A DNA stretch of 64,000 nucleotides from Prosthecobacter fusiformis. Its GTDB lineage: Bacteria > Verrucomicrobiota > Verrucomicrobiia > Verrucomicrobiales > Verrucomicrobiaceae. Location of the stretch: contig NZ_SOCA01000005.1 in assembly GCF_004364345.1 (NCBI RefSeq), forward strand, positions 62,001 through 126,000, in the 5' to 3' direction. The notes under the pieces are model-generated. The model was not told the DNA's origin. It saw only the letters and a list, made by a program, of their open reading frames with translations, and searched no databases. The position numbers and the translations under genes were made by a program. Positions 36,147 through 45,767 of the stretch are shown piece after piece; position 1 is the first letter of the stretch, and each line of letters begins with the position of its first letter.

Positions 36147-37886
36147 ATGCCAGCAAATCCTACTCCATCTTTATCCATGACTACGCATACCTTTCCCTCC
36201 CACGATGGGGCCGAGTTGTTTTACCGGGCGTGGTTACCCTATTATCAGGCGAAGCAGGCAATCGTGATCATGCATCGCGGGCATGAACATTCCGGGCGGA
36301 TGCTGGAGCTGGCAAAGGCGCTGGAGATGCCTGAGACGGCCATGTTTGCCTGGGACCAGCGGGGGCATGGGGAATCACCAGGGCCGCGTGGTGGGGCCGA
36401 AAACCTGGGGGTGGTGATCCGGGATGTGGAGGAATTTTTTCAACACATCGAGAAGACGTATGCCATCGCCAGGGAAAACATCGTGTTGGTGGCTCACAGT
36501 GTGGGCGCGGTGGTGGCTGCGGCCTGGGTGCATGATTATGCGCCACGGCTACGCGGACTGGTATTGGCCACGCCTGCTTTTCGTGTAAAACTGTATGTGC
36601 CCATGGCGGTGCCGATGCTGAGAGCCAAGGAGAAGCTGATGCCGGGAGGCGTGGTGAAAAGTTACGTGAAATCGCGGGTGCTGACTCATGATCCTGCCCA
36701 GCAGCGGGCCTATGATGAGGATAAGGCGATCTTCAAGGAGATCTCCGTGAACATCCTGCTGGATCTCTTCGATACGGCGGAGCGCGTGGTGAAAGATGCG
36801 GCGGCGATCCGGGTACCGACGCTGGTTTTTAGTGCCAGCCAGGACTGGGTGGTACATAGCGGACCGCAGCGTGAGTTTTTTGAGCGGCTGGGGGCGTCGG
36901 ATAAAGAATTCCATACCTTGTATGGCTTTTACCATGCCATTTTTCACGAGGCGCAGAGGGAGGTGGTCTTTAACCGGGTGCGGGCTTTTGCCCAGCGGCT
37001 TTTTACAACACCTCCGGTCAAACCTGGACTGCTGCTGGATGCTGACCAGCGGGGGCATACACGCACCGAGCGGGATGAACTGGCGGCCTCGCGGGATTGC
37101 ATGTCATCGCGTGTGACGCGGCTTGTGTTTGGAACGCTTGGACGGCTGAGCAAGGGCATCGCACTGGGCTGGGATGCGGGTTTTGATTCAGGCCGTACAC
37201 TGGACTATGTGTATAAAAACAAACCTTCCGGGAAGCTCGGGGTGGGTTGGCTGATGGATAAATCTTACCTGGACAGTCCGGGATGGACGGGTATCCGCTG
37301 GCGGGGACAAATGCTGCAACGGGTGCTGGCGGATGTGCTGGCGCAGGCCGGGGAAAAGCCGCATCTGGTGGACATCGCCTGTGGCGGCGGACGCTATATT
37401 TTACAGACGCTGCATGATCATCCAGAACTGGAGGTGACGGCAACGCTTCGCGACTATCAGCAGCCGAATCTGGATACGGCGAAGACCACGGCGGAGCAGC
37501 TCGGCCTAACGGATAGTGTAAATTTTATGCAGGCGGATGCATTTGACCGCTCCTCCCTGGCGACGCTGAACCCGCCACCGACGGTGGCGGTGGTCTCCGG
37601 GCTATATGAACTCTTTAATGCGAATGCTCCCGTGCTGGAATCGCTGAAGGGACTGGCGGATGCGATGGCACCGGGGACACGGCTGGTCTATACCAACCAG
37701 CCTTGGCATCCTCAATTAAAGTTTATTGCGCATGTGCTGACGAACCGGGAAGGGCAGCCCTGGATCATGCGCCGACGTACGCAAGAGGAAATGGACGACC
37801 TGGTCAGAGCAGCCGGTTTTGTCAAGGAGCGGCAGGAGACGGATCCCGCTGGTATCTTTACCATCAGTGTGGCCCGGAAACTGTAA
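36147..37886 (+). CDS. YnbC-like bifunctional alpha/beta hydrolase and SAM methyltransferase
   Basis: A 579-residue fusion. The N-terminal lipase-like domain has 'HRGHEHSGR' (43-51), the nucleophile elbow 'AHSVG' with Ser118, and 'WDQRGHGES' (69-77), resembling monoacylglycerol lipases. The C-terminal half is a class I SAM-dependent methyltransferase with the SAM loop 'VDIACGGGRYIL' starting near residue 408. The same domain pair occurs in Escherichia coli YnbC. The next gene is a YnbD-like phosphatase 34 bases on, so the two form an operon. They likely act on a lipid, but the reaction is unknown. Confidence 0.85.
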   Translation: MPANPTPSLSMTTHTFPSHDGAELFYRAWLPYYQAKQAIVIMHRGHEHSGRMLELAKALEMPETAMFAWDQRGHGESPGPRGGAENLGVVIRDVEEFFQHIEKTYAIARENIVLVAHSVGAVVAAAWVHDYAPRLRGLVLATPAFRVKLYVPMAVPMLRAKEKLMPGGVVKSYVKSRVLTHDPAQQRAYDEDKAIFKEISVNILLDLFDTAERVVKDAAAIRVPTLVFSASQDWVVHSGPQREFFERLGASDKEFHTLYGFYHAIFHEAQREVVFNRVRAFAQRLFTTPPVKPGLLLDADQRGHTRTERDELAASRDCMSSRVTRLVFGTLGRLSKGIALGWDAGFDSGRTLDYVYKNKPSGKLGVGWLMDKSYLDSPGWTGIRWRGQMLQRVLADVLAQAGEKPHLVDIACGGGRYILQTLHDHPELEVTATLRDYQQPNLDTAKTTAEQLGLTDSVNFMQADAFDRSSLATLNPPPTVAVVSGLYELFNANAPVLESLKGLADAMAPGTRLVYTNQPWHPQLKFIAHVLTNREGQPWIMRRRTQEEMDDLVRAAGFVKERQETDPAGIFTISVARKL

Positions 37887-37920
37887 CCCTGAACTCCACA
37901 AACGGGTACCGTAGCCTTCC

Positions 37921-39261
37921 ATGCCACTGAAGACAACCAACCGGGCAGTTTCCCAGCGACCTTCCTTTTTCCAGGCCGCACTGGTCAGTGCCTGGACGAG
38001 TTTGGTTTTCCTGGTGATTTACAATGGCAGCAATTGGATCACCGGTCTGCGCCCGGATGTGCAGACGGCTGCGTTTGCCTGGGAGCGGATGTTTCCTGTG
38101 GTGGAATGGATGATCATTCCCTACTGGTCACTGGATGCGTTCTTCGTCGTCGCTCCATTTTTATGCTCGGATAAAAATGAACTCACGGTCCTACGGAAGA
38201 GGCTGGTATGGACAAATTTGATCGCGGCTGCGTGCTTTCTCATTATCCCGCTGGAGTTGGCTTGGGCGCGGCCCAAGATCACGGAGGGAATGTTTGCTTC
38301 CTGGTTTGGGGCGATCCAGGCGATGGATGCGCCGCACAATCTCTTCCCCAGCCTTCACATTGTGCTGCGGACAATCATGGCGGTGCATTACGCGCGGCAT
38401 TCGAGCGGTGTATGGAGGACAGTCTTGCACCTCTGGTTCAGCTTGATTGGGGTGTCCACATTGCTAACTTGGCAGCATCATCTGGTGGATGTATTGGGTG
38501 GATTTTTGTTAGCCGCTGTGATTTTCCATGTCATCCCGGATGTGCAGGGTGGCAAAGCGGGAGGAAACAAACGTATCGGATTTTATTATCTGGCCTGCAC
38601 CGTGTTGCTGCTGTTTGCATGCAGATTGAACATGCCTTGGACACTGGTGCTTTCGTGGCCTGCGGCGGCGCTGGGAACTGTTTCTGCGGCGTATTTCGGT
38701 GCAGGGGCCGCAGTCTTGGGTAAAAAGGGTGGGCGGCTGCCTGCGATGACACGTTGGTTGCTGGCTCCATGGCTGCTAGGACAGGAAATTTCTTGGTGGT
38801 GGTATCGGCGGCAGTCAGCGGAGTGGGACGCATTGACTCCGCGAGTCTGGATGGGGTCCATCCCGGACCATGAATCCGCGTATGCCTTGCTCAAAGCGGG
38901 GGTGACGGATGTGCTGGACATGACGGCAGAATTTGAGGCGCCCATGGCTTTTCGGAGGCTGGAAGGTTATAAGAATCTGGCGGTGGCCGACCTGACTGCG
39001 CCGACACAAGAACAATTGCAGATGGCCGCGGCATTTATTGATCGTGGGCGGATGAACGGGATTGTTTTTGTGCATTGCAAAGCTGGATATTCCCGCACCG
39101 CAGCGGCTGTGGGAGCCTGGCTTTTGCAAAGCGGCGGAACCACGGAGGCCGCACTGCGTCAGATGAAAGAGGTGCGTCCGGGAATGATCATTCGACCGGA
39201 GGTGGTGAAGGCTCTGAGAGAGCTGGAATCTTCAATGATGGCCCCTGGGCGTGCTTCCTGA
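37921..39261 (+). CDS. YnbD-like membrane PAP2 phosphatase fused to dual-specificity phosphatase
   Basis: A 446-residue protein. The N-terminal ~250 residues are a six-helix PAP2-type lipid phosphatase: 'NLFPSLHI' (140-147) and 'WQHHLVDVLGGF' (~181-192) supply the phosphatase Ser/His/Asp positions. After more hydrophobic segments, residues ~305-440 form a tyrosine/dual-specificity phosphatase domain with the CX5R loop 'HCKAGYSR' (Cys386, Arg392). This layout is that of Escherichia coli YnbD. With YnbC upstream it suggests a lipid head-group or phosphatidylinositol-like modification pathway at the inner membrane; YnbA/YnbB-type synthases are not seen here. Confidence 0.87.
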   Translation: MPLKTTNRAVSQRPSFFQAALVSAWTSLVFLVIYNGSNWITGLRPDVQTAAFAWERMFPVVEWMIIPYWSLDAFFVVAPFLCSDKNELTVLRKRLVWTNLIAAACFLIIPLELAWARPKITEGMFASWFGAIQAMDAPHNLFPSLHIVLRTIMAVHYARHSSGVWRTVLHLWFSLIGVSTLLTWQHHLVDVLGGFLLAAVIFHVIPDVQGGKAGGNKRIGFYYLACTVLLLFACRLNMPWTLVLSWPAAALGTVSAAYFGAGAAVLGKKGGRLPAMTRWLLAPWLLGQEISWWWYRRQSAEWDALTPRVWMGSIPDHESAYALLKAGVTDVLDMTAEFEAPMAFRRLEGYKNLAVADLTAPTQEQLQMAAAFIDRGRMNGIVFVHCKAGYSRTAAAVGAWLLQSGGTTEAALRQMKEVRPGMIIRPEVVKALRELESSMMAPGRAS

Positions 39262-39290
39262 TTGAAGTTGAATTCAGGCCCTGTTAGAGC

Positions 39291-41045
39291 ATGGGGACTG
39301 CGTGCATGTACGGCCCTATTGAAATTATCCCTCTTCTGCTCCTGCTAATGGTGGCAGGCCGTCCTGCCATCCTCCCGCAAAAAGCGGAAAGATATGATGT
39401 GGGAGGAGCATTGATGCTGGCGGGTTTTGGACTGGGGAAGATCATGCTTCTGGCGTTTCCCGTGTATGAAGTACACCGCCTGTGTGTACAGGCATCTCTG
39501 GAAGCGCAAACTGGCTGGTCCGCTTTTATCGCGATGTTATCGTTCACGCTGCTGCCTTTTCTTGGACTCGCAGGGTTGTCGGACTTGATCGGATGTTTGA
39601 TGAAGCTTTTCAAAAGAGAGATCCCTCCGCTGGTGCGTGATCCGTTTTGGACAGTTGGCCCTACGGACTTCTGGTGTCGATGGAGCGGAGTGGACTCATT
39701 GGCTGAACGTAGCTGGAAATTTGCGTTCAAGGGATGTGCTACAGTGGCCCTGGTCATGTGGCAGGGGCTGACTGAGGGGATGGTTTGCTGGGTGGTAATT
39801 CATGGGTTGATGATCTTGATGAATTGTTTGTTAGGTGAGCGCTTGCGGTGGGTGAAGAGCGTGCCGCGTTGGATGAAGGGTATTTTGACGGTTTTGGTGT
39901 TTATGCTTAGCATGCCATTGATTTACACAGGCAGTTTTGCTGGTGCCCTTCATGAGTGGAGTCAGATTTTCAATCCGCCGAAGGAAGATGTTTACTCTTT
40001 GTTCCTGGACCGGCGTCTGACCACGTCCCGAACGTGCTGGCTGCTGTGGGCTGCTGTGCTGACGGTAGCCGCACTGCCAGGCTACTCATGGTGGTTGGCG
40101 CAGGGCAGAAGGCTGCGCTTGCTGACCAGAGGAAGTGGATCACTGTTGCTCATCATGATCGTGACTTATGTCATCGCGTCCAGGCTGCCAGGTCTCGGGC
40201 AGCGCATGAGCCAGGAAGTGAGCTTGTGGCTGAACGCTGATGGCTACCATGGAGTGAGCATTGGCGATGATGGCTGGCTTTTTCGGACCCAGGAGCTGGA
40301 CCGCCTGACGCAGCGGCGTGATGTCCCAGGCCTAACCGATGAAGTGATTCGGCTTAAAAATTCGCTGAAAGAGGGCGATGTGCATTTGATGCTGCTCACA
40401 GTGCCGGACAAGCTGATGCTGTATCCCGAACCGATCCTGCCTGCCAAGTATTGGGCGCCGGTTCTTCCGCCTGGTTATCACTCAGCGCTGGAAAGACTTC
40501 GTTCAGCGGGAGTGGATGTGCTGGATTTTACTGACAAACTTTGGGATGAGCGTCGCCGTCAGCCGCTCTATTTTAAACAGGATTCTCATTGGAGAGCTGA
40601 GGCCATGAAGGAACTGGCCGTGCAGGTTTCCCGGCATATTCGGAAGACTTATCCAAAAGCAGTGAATGACCAGACGCCGCTGGTGGATGCGGAGTTTATT
40701 GAGCGTCAGGATCTGGGGGACTTGGCTTCGGCCCTGACCTCATCGGAGCCTGAGAATCATTGGTCAGCGGAGTCCACACAAATGGTCGGCCTGCGGGGAT
40801 TGCATGGAAGTATAAAATCATCGGTGCTGGTTATTGGGGGCGATTTGGTGAATGTGTTTGATGATCCAAATTTGAGTTTTGGACCAGGGGCACCCACGGA
40901 TGCTCCAGCCTCGTTTCCGATCCAATTAGGTTCCCTTTTAGGGCATGGTCTGGATGTGATTGATGAATCACAGACATCAGAATTGACCAGCCGCAGTGTT
41001 GGGAAAAAGCTGGTGGTCTGGGTAGTGCGGGCAGGGGACCTGTAA
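39291..41045 (+). CDS. Membrane protein with MBOAT-like N-terminal part and AlgJ/AlgX-like C-terminal domain
   Basis: A 584-residue protein. Residues 1-310 hold about eight hydrophobic segments. 'DPFWTVGPTDFWCRWSG' and 'VALVMWQGLTEGMVCWVVIHGLMI' (His171) resemble the end of MBOAT acyltransferases such as AlgI, though the first MBOAT His is Gln. From ~320 a soluble domain follows with 'GDDGWLFRTQEL', 'LLTVPDKLMLYPE' and 'FKQDSHWRAEAMKEL' (Asp431, His433), matching AlgJ/AlgX-type SGNH-like O-acetyltransferases. It could acetylate an exported polysaccharide. The MBOAT assignment is inference. It starts 29 bases after the YnbD-like gene. Confidence 0.65.
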   Translation: MGTACMYGPIEIIPLLLLLMVAGRPAILPQKAERYDVGGALMLAGFGLGKIMLLAFPVYEVHRLCVQASLEAQTGWSAFIAMLSFTLLPFLGLAGLSDLIGCLMKLFKREIPPLVRDPFWTVGPTDFWCRWSGVDSLAERSWKFAFKGCATVALVMWQGLTEGMVCWVVIHGLMILMNCLLGERLRWVKSVPRWMKGILTVLVFMLSMPLIYTGSFAGALHEWSQIFNPPKEDVYSLFLDRRLTTSRTCWLLWAAVLTVAALPGYSWWLAQGRRLRLLTRGSGSLLLIMIVTYVIASRLPGLGQRMSQEVSLWLNADGYHGVSIGDDGWLFRTQELDRLTQRRDVPGLTDEVIRLKNSLKEGDVHLMLLTVPDKLMLYPEPILPAKYWAPVLPPGYHSALERLRSAGVDVLDFTDKLWDERRRQPLYFKQDSHWRAEAMKELAVQVSRHIRKTYPKAVNDQTPLVDAEFIERQDLGDLASALTSSEPENHWSAESTQMVGLRGLHGSIKSSVLVIGGDLVNVFDDPNLSFGPGAPTDAPASFPIQLGSLLGHGLDVIDESQTSELTSRSVGKKLVVWVVRAGDL

Positions 41046-41140
41046 ATAATTTTCCAGGCACCAAGCCCTGGCCAGCCGCATACTTTCACGGTGTGCCGCT
41101 TGCCAGCCGTCCATTTTGAAACGAAAGGCTGAATGTCCGC

Positions 41141-42088
41141 ATGACTGACCAACTCGCCTATTACCTGCACGACCTGAGCCCCCACGTCATCCGTTTTACG
41201 GACAGCTTTGCCATCCATTGGTACGGGCTGGCGTATGTACTGGGCTTTTATCTGACCTACCGCGTGATGCTTTACCTGGCACGTAAAGGCCTGTCCGAGA
41301 TCAAACCTGAACAGGTGGCAGATTTCATCACGATGGTCGCCCTCTTTGGGGTGGTGCTAGGGGGGCGGCTCGGATACATGCTGCTGTATGATTGGGATCA
41401 CTTTGTGGAAGCTCCCTGGAGTCTGTTCCTGTTAAATCAGGGGGGAATGGCCAGTCACGGAGGCATTGCGGGGGTAGCCTTGTTTCTTTTGTGGTATGCA
41501 CGCAAACACAAGATCTCGTGGACGGGGCTTGGGGATACCATTGTCTGCGGAGCGCCGCTGGGGGTCTTTTGCGGACGCATTGCCAACTTCATCAATGGCG
41601 AGCTTTTCGGTCGAGTCACGACGGTGCCCTGGGCGATGAAATTCCCCACAGAGCTGCTGCATGAAGACTTTGTTAAACAGGGAGGGGTTCTGCCTTCTCT
41701 GCCACCGGGCATGCAGCACAGTCCAGACATTATCGCTTTTTTTCAAACACAGCCAGAAGGCGTGGCGGGACTGGAGGCGATGCTGCATCCGCGTCATCCG
41801 TCTCAGCTCTATGAGGCACTGGGTGAAGGGCTTTTCCTTTCCGCCATTCTGCTAGCAGTTCGCCTGCGTTACCCGCGTCTGCCTCATGGCATCCTGACGG
41901 GGCTGTTTTTCATTCTCTATGCGGTGGCACGCATCAGCCTGGAGTTTGTCCGCCAGCCGGATTCTGGCTCTGAAATGATCATGGGGTTGACGCGGGGACA
42001 GTTCTTTTCCGTCTTCATGATTGTGATTGGTGCGGCCTTCATCGCCTTTGGCTGTGTGTGGGGACGGGTAAAAAGAACTCCGGTTTAA
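41141..42088 (+). CDS. lgt: Prolipoprotein diacylglyceryl transferase
   Basis: A 315-residue inner-membrane enzyme that transfers diacylglyceryl to the lipobox Cys of prolipoproteins. 'IHWYGLAY' (25-32), 'MASHGGIAG' (103-111) and the Lgt signature 'GRIANFINGELFGR' (145-158) are present, together with the late 'HPSQLYEA' motif. The first Gly-Asn of the signature is Ala-Asn here. It is about 30 residues longer than usual because of a loop near 180-215 ('SLPPGMQHSPDIIAFFQTQ'). It precedes the kinase-like gene by 57 bases. Confidence 0.95.
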   Translation: MTDQLAYYLHDLSPHVIRFTDSFAIHWYGLAYVLGFYLTYRVMLYLARKGLSEIKPEQVADFITMVALFGVVLGGRLGYMLLYDWDHFVEAPWSLFLLNQGGMASHGGIAGVALFLLWYARKHKISWTGLGDTIVCGAPLGVFCGRIANFINGELFGRVTTVPWAMKFPTELLHEDFVKQGGVLPSLPPGMQHSPDIIAFFQTQPEGVAGLEAMLHPRHPSQLYEALGEGLFLSAILLAVRLRYPRLPHGILTGLFFILYAVARISLEFVRQPDSGSEMIMGLTRGQFFSVFMIVIGAAFIAFGCVWGRVKRTPV

Positions 42089-42145
42089 ACTGCATTTTCA
42101 TGCCCGGCCTGGACTGAGGCCTGCGTCATCTATCCTGCATCCTTT

Positions 42146-43183
42146 ATGTCTTCCGACGTCCAGATCACCAAGCGCAAAGAGTTCCTTCCTGTCACCGATG
42201 AACTGGAGACGTATCTGGATGAGTTTGGCAGGCATTACTCGCTTCCTGCTTCTTATAACGATCTACTGGGCTTCACTGAAAGCTATCCCCTGGATGATAA
42301 AAACGGTAATCCCACCCACTGGGCCACCGTGCTTTATCCGCGTGAGGTCCAAGATGAGCTGTATCCACGCCTGACGAGCATCTATTCGCTGCTGCGCACC
42401 GGTGACCTTCACGCCGTGCCGCATCTATTTGTTGAGCGTGTGGACTATTGCGCCTTCGGGAATTCGAGGCCTTTTCGCGTCCGGGTGGTCAACCAGTATA
42501 ACGACAACTACGATCACTTTTACGTCAAGACCGCCGATGCCTCGCGCGTATATGGGCTGGAGCTGGAGCACCTGCTTTCACCGAACCGCATCAATTATTT
42601 GGCGCAACGAAACACCCTGGTGGAGGAGCACATTGCCGGAGTGCCAGGGGATGTGTTTATCCGCGATCATCTGGACCGCCCGGATGTGAACAAGGTGCGT
42701 ATCGCCAAAGAGTTTGTGAAGTTCAGCGAGCGTTGTTTCCTGCGCTTGCTGGGAGATATGCGCAGCTACAACTACGTCATTGATATCACGCCAGACTTTG
42801 AGGACGTGCAGTACCGTGTGCGTGCGATCGACTTTGACCAGCAGAGCTATGAGGGACGGCGGAGCATCTACCTGCCGCAGTTTTTTAAAGAGAACAATCC
42901 CGTGGTCTGGTTGTGTGGCAAGCTGCTGAACCTGCCGACGATGAACCAGTATCAGGATGAGGAACGCAGCCTCATTGCCCGCCGCTACATCAGTGAACAT
43001 CAGCGAATCACAGCCCTGATACAGATCATGAAAAACAATCCGCGGGAGCCTGCGGACAAGGTGGCGCAACTGGCCCGTGAACTAGGTGAATACCACAACA
43101 CAGATGCCTTCGATCTGTGCGACAGCATGGGTGCTGTGGTGGAAAAGAATCTCGAAGTCACCCTCGGACGGCATTTGGTCTAA
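42146..43183 (+). CDS. Uncharacterised protein with protein-kinase-like features
   Basis: A 345-residue soluble protein of no family I can name. Several stretches line up with kinase-fold landmarks: 'HFYVKTADASRVYGLELEHLL' (Lys128, Glu139/141; beta-3 Lys and helix-C Glu), 'LLGDMRSYNYVID' (Asp204, Asn209; catalytic-loop-like) and 'VRAIDFDQ' (Asp229; DFG-like). The order and spacing (76 and 25 residues) fit a small atypical kinase. There is no Gly-rich loop. The domain call is inference from reading, not from a database. Its C-terminal third is helical. Confidence 0.55.
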   Translation: MSSDVQITKRKEFLPVTDELETYLDEFGRHYSLPASYNDLLGFTESYPLDDKNGNPTHWATVLYPREVQDELYPRLTSIYSLLRTGDLHAVPHLFVERVDYCAFGNSRPFRVRVVNQYNDNYDHFYVKTADASRVYGLELEHLLSPNRINYLAQRNTLVEEHIAGVPGDVFIRDHLDRPDVNKVRIAKEFVKFSERCFLRLLGDMRSYNYVIDITPDFEDVQYRVRAIDFDQQSYEGRRSIYLPQFFKENNPVVWLCGKLLNLPTMNQYQDEERSLIARRYISEHQRITALIQIMKNNPREPADKVAQLARELGEYHNTDAFDLCDSMGAVVEKNLEVTLGRHLV

Positions 43184-45703
43184 CTATACCTCTGCACCCC
43201 AGGGAATGTCCCAGCCGGGACCTTCTTTACGGGGCTTTTGCTGTGCGGGCTGTTTGTCATCGGCTTCCTGGAGGATGGTATCCGCAGGCAGTGGACGGGC
43301 TTCAGGATCTGAGACTGGCTGACGCGGTGGCACCGGGACGGCTTGCATGAGCAAAGCCTGCCTCCGCATGCTGGCCTCGCGTAAGGGAATGAAGTCTGGT
43401 GCCAGGTTCAGGGGTGGACGTGAAATGCTCGTGAGATAGGAGCGCTCCTGGTCCAGCGCATAAGCCCATTTTTCAAGTCCTGCATAGACCTGGGCGGTGA
43501 CTTTGGTAAATTCAATCTGGCTTGTGCGGTCGAGTTCCGCTTCACCAGCCAATGCTTCATCGAGGAGTTTACCCGCCTCCTCAGGTTGCTTGGTGCTGCC
43601 TTCCATACCGATGATGAGAAACTCTGCAAGCCGTGCTTTATCCAAAGCATTGCCCAGGTGAGCTGCGCGGCGCAGCCAGGCCTCGGCCCTTCTTGAGTCA
43701 GCAGGCACAGGGCTGCCTGTCTGATAAAGATCTGCCAGCCTGCGGATAGCGGGCAGGTAGGGGGCCTGGGCGGAGCTGAGCAGGTATTCCGCTGCGGCAT
43801 GCGGATCCTTTTCACATCCCTGGCCCTGGAGCAACTGCACGGCCAAAATGAACTGTGCCTTTTCGTGTCCCTGGCGGCTGGCGCGGGTGGCCCAGAAGAA
43901 GCTGTCCCGAGCATCTGCTTGCACATGCTTGCCCAGGGCATGCAGGCTGGCCAGGCGGAACTGCGACTCAGGATATCCATGGCCAGCAGCTTGGAGCAGG
44001 AGCTTTACCGCTGTCGTCGTATCGGAGGCTGTTCCTCGGGATTCGAGCAATTTCACTGCGAGCAGGTCCTGTGCCCCCAGATGATCATGAATGACGGCGC
44101 GACGCAGGAGCATGGTGGCAGTCCAAGGGTTCTGTGCCACGCCGATGCCATACTCCAGACAGCGTGCCGCTTGGAAAAGTCCCTCGGCATCACCGGCCAT
44201 GCCAGCTTCATGAAAGCAGGCAAAGGCCTTGGCATCATCTTTTTCCACAATGTGTCCATAAGAGTGCAGCCAACCGAGCGACCTGATGGAGGGTGGGTAG
44301 CCGTTGGAAGCCAGACGCCGCAGGATATTGAGGCCTGCTTCATGGGCTTCTTTATCGGTGAGGATGTAAATCATACGAATGGCCATTTCTTGCGCGGCTT
44401 GGGAGTCTCCCTTATTGGCACGTTCGATGAGGTCGTTGCTCTCCTGCCGGTAACCGTAAAGCTGCATTGCCTCGGCAGGAATGAGAGTGGGAAGAGTGAC
44501 CGTTGCCTCACCATCTTCATCATAGATGAGGGGCTCTTGCCCTGTCCAGGTGGGCTGCTCTAATGGGGGCGGAATGGAGATGCCTTGCATGGGCAGGGGA
44601 TCTTCCAGCAAGGTGGGCACGGGCTGGAGCCAACGGCGCAAATAGGGACTGCCCTCATGAATGATTTCACCTGCAAGGGGCTTTCCTCCCGGCTTGGCAG
44701 CTAAATGGGCTGGGGACCAGGACTGTTTGTTTAGCCATGCTTTTTCACAGTTGGTTAGGCTGGGCAAATCGATCAGGTCACCTGGTGGCTGGGCGGCATC
44801 CAGGGCGTGACGAGCACGCCTGATATACAGCTGGGCATTTTCCGCCTCACCGCTGGCTTGCCACGCCAATGCCAGGGCAAACAAAATGTCTGGATGCGAT
44901 TGAGCCTCCATAAAGGCTTCCGCCTCCCGGGCCAGGATCAAGGCCTCCTCGGGCTGGCGTTTCTTCTTGTTGGGATGATGGGCCAGCAGCATGGAGAGAG
45001 CTGCCATGTATTTGGGTTCTCCACTGTAGCAGGCATGGCGAAGCCATAGCTCAGCTTTGTCCGCATCCGCTTTCAAGCGACCCCCTTTTAAATAAAGATG
45101 GCCCAGATGATAAGCCGCTTCAAAGCTGCCTGTCAGCACGGCCTGGAGGTAAGCCTCAGCGGCCTGCATGTCATCCTGCTCATATCCCAGCCCTGACTGA
45201 AGCCAGTTTCCACGCAAGTTCATGGCTGGAGCATATTTGGCCTTTACGGCTTTTTCGAGCCATTGGATGGCCTGATCCCTGGCACTGGGTACGTCAGGAT
45301 TCATGAGCAAAATTGCCAGGGTAGTCTGACAAGTCGCATCACCGAGCTCAGCGGCCTTGCTGAGGCAGCCAGTGACGAAAAAACGCCTTGCTCCTGCGGG
45401 TGTATTATAATAAATGCGGGCCAGGGTCCGGCAGGCAGGCAAATACGTCTGAGCGGCAGCAAGGTCCATCCAGGGCATGGCTTCAGCATCGTTGGCCTGG
45501 CCCCAGGTACCGAGAGATATATTCATGGCCAGCCAGTATTGCGCTTCGGCATCTCCGCGTTGAGCACGGCTGCGCAGGTCCTTTTCATCGCTGAAAGCGG
45601 GAGGTGGTACGGGTGTTGAGGGAGACTGTGGGAATGCAGCACTGATGGCGATCAGGAGAAAAAATCCCGTCGTGCAAAAAAGCCGGATGAAGCGAGATGG
45701 CAT
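43184..45703 (-). CDS. Secreted Sel1-like (TPR-type) repeat protein
   Basis: An ~839-residue protein with a signal peptide (MPSRFIRLFCTTGFFLLIAI). Two blocks of Sel1-like repeats (about 45-270 and 400-680) are recognisable by 'A...G...A...LA..Y..G' spacing, e.g. 'EAAYHLGHLYLKGG', 'EAQYWLAMNISLG', 'AEGLFQAARCLEYG' and 'ESQFRLASLHALG'. A Pro-rich C-terminus follows. Such scaffolds mediate protein contacts in the envelope. ATG 45703 is chosen: it has an AGGAAA-type ribosome site 6 bases upstream and yields the signal peptide. The longer frame to 46003 would overlap the divergent GYF-type gene. Confidence 0.85.
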   Translation of the reverse strand: MPSRFIRLFCTTGFFLLIAISAAFPQSPSTPVPPPAFSDEKDLRSRAQRGDAEAQYWLAMNISLGTWGQANDAEAMPWMDLAAAQTYLPACRTLARIYYNTPAGARRFFVTGCLSKAAELGDATCQTTLAILLMNPDVPSARDQAIQWLEKAVKAKYAPAMNLRGNWLQSGLGYEQDDMQAAEAYLQAVLTGSFEAAYHLGHLYLKGGRLKADADKAELWLRHACYSGEPKYMAALSMLLAHHPNKKKRQPEEALILAREAEAFMEAQSHPDILFALALAWQASGEAENAQLYIRRARHALDAAQPPGDLIDLPSLTNCEKAWLNKQSWSPAHLAAKPGGKPLAGEIIHEGSPYLRRWLQPVPTLLEDPLPMQGISIPPPLEQPTWTGQEPLIYDEDGEATVTLPTLIPAEAMQLYGYRQESNDLIERANKGDSQAAQEMAIRMIYILTDKEAHEAGLNILRRLASNGYPPSIRSLGWLHSYGHIVEKDDAKAFACFHEAGMAGDAEGLFQAARCLEYGIGVAQNPWTATMLLRRAVIHDHLGAQDLLAVKLLESRGTASDTTTAVKLLLQAAGHGYPESQFRLASLHALGKHVQADARDSFFWATRASRQGHEKAQFILAVQLLQGQGCEKDPHAAAEYLLSSAQAPYLPAIRRLADLYQTGSPVPADSRRAEAWLRRAAHLGNALDKARLAEFLIIGMEGSTKQPEEAGKLLDEALAGEAELDRTSQIEFTKVTAQVYAGLEKWAYALDQERSYLTSISRPPLNLAPDFIPLREASMRRQALLMQAVPVPPRQPVSDPEARPLPADTILQEADDKQPAQQKPRKEGPGWDIPWGAEV

Positions 45704-45767
45704 CAAAGGTTTCCTTTCTTGATCTTTTGGCTTTCCGTCGTGCGGGCAATTTGAGTAAAGTTTCCCC

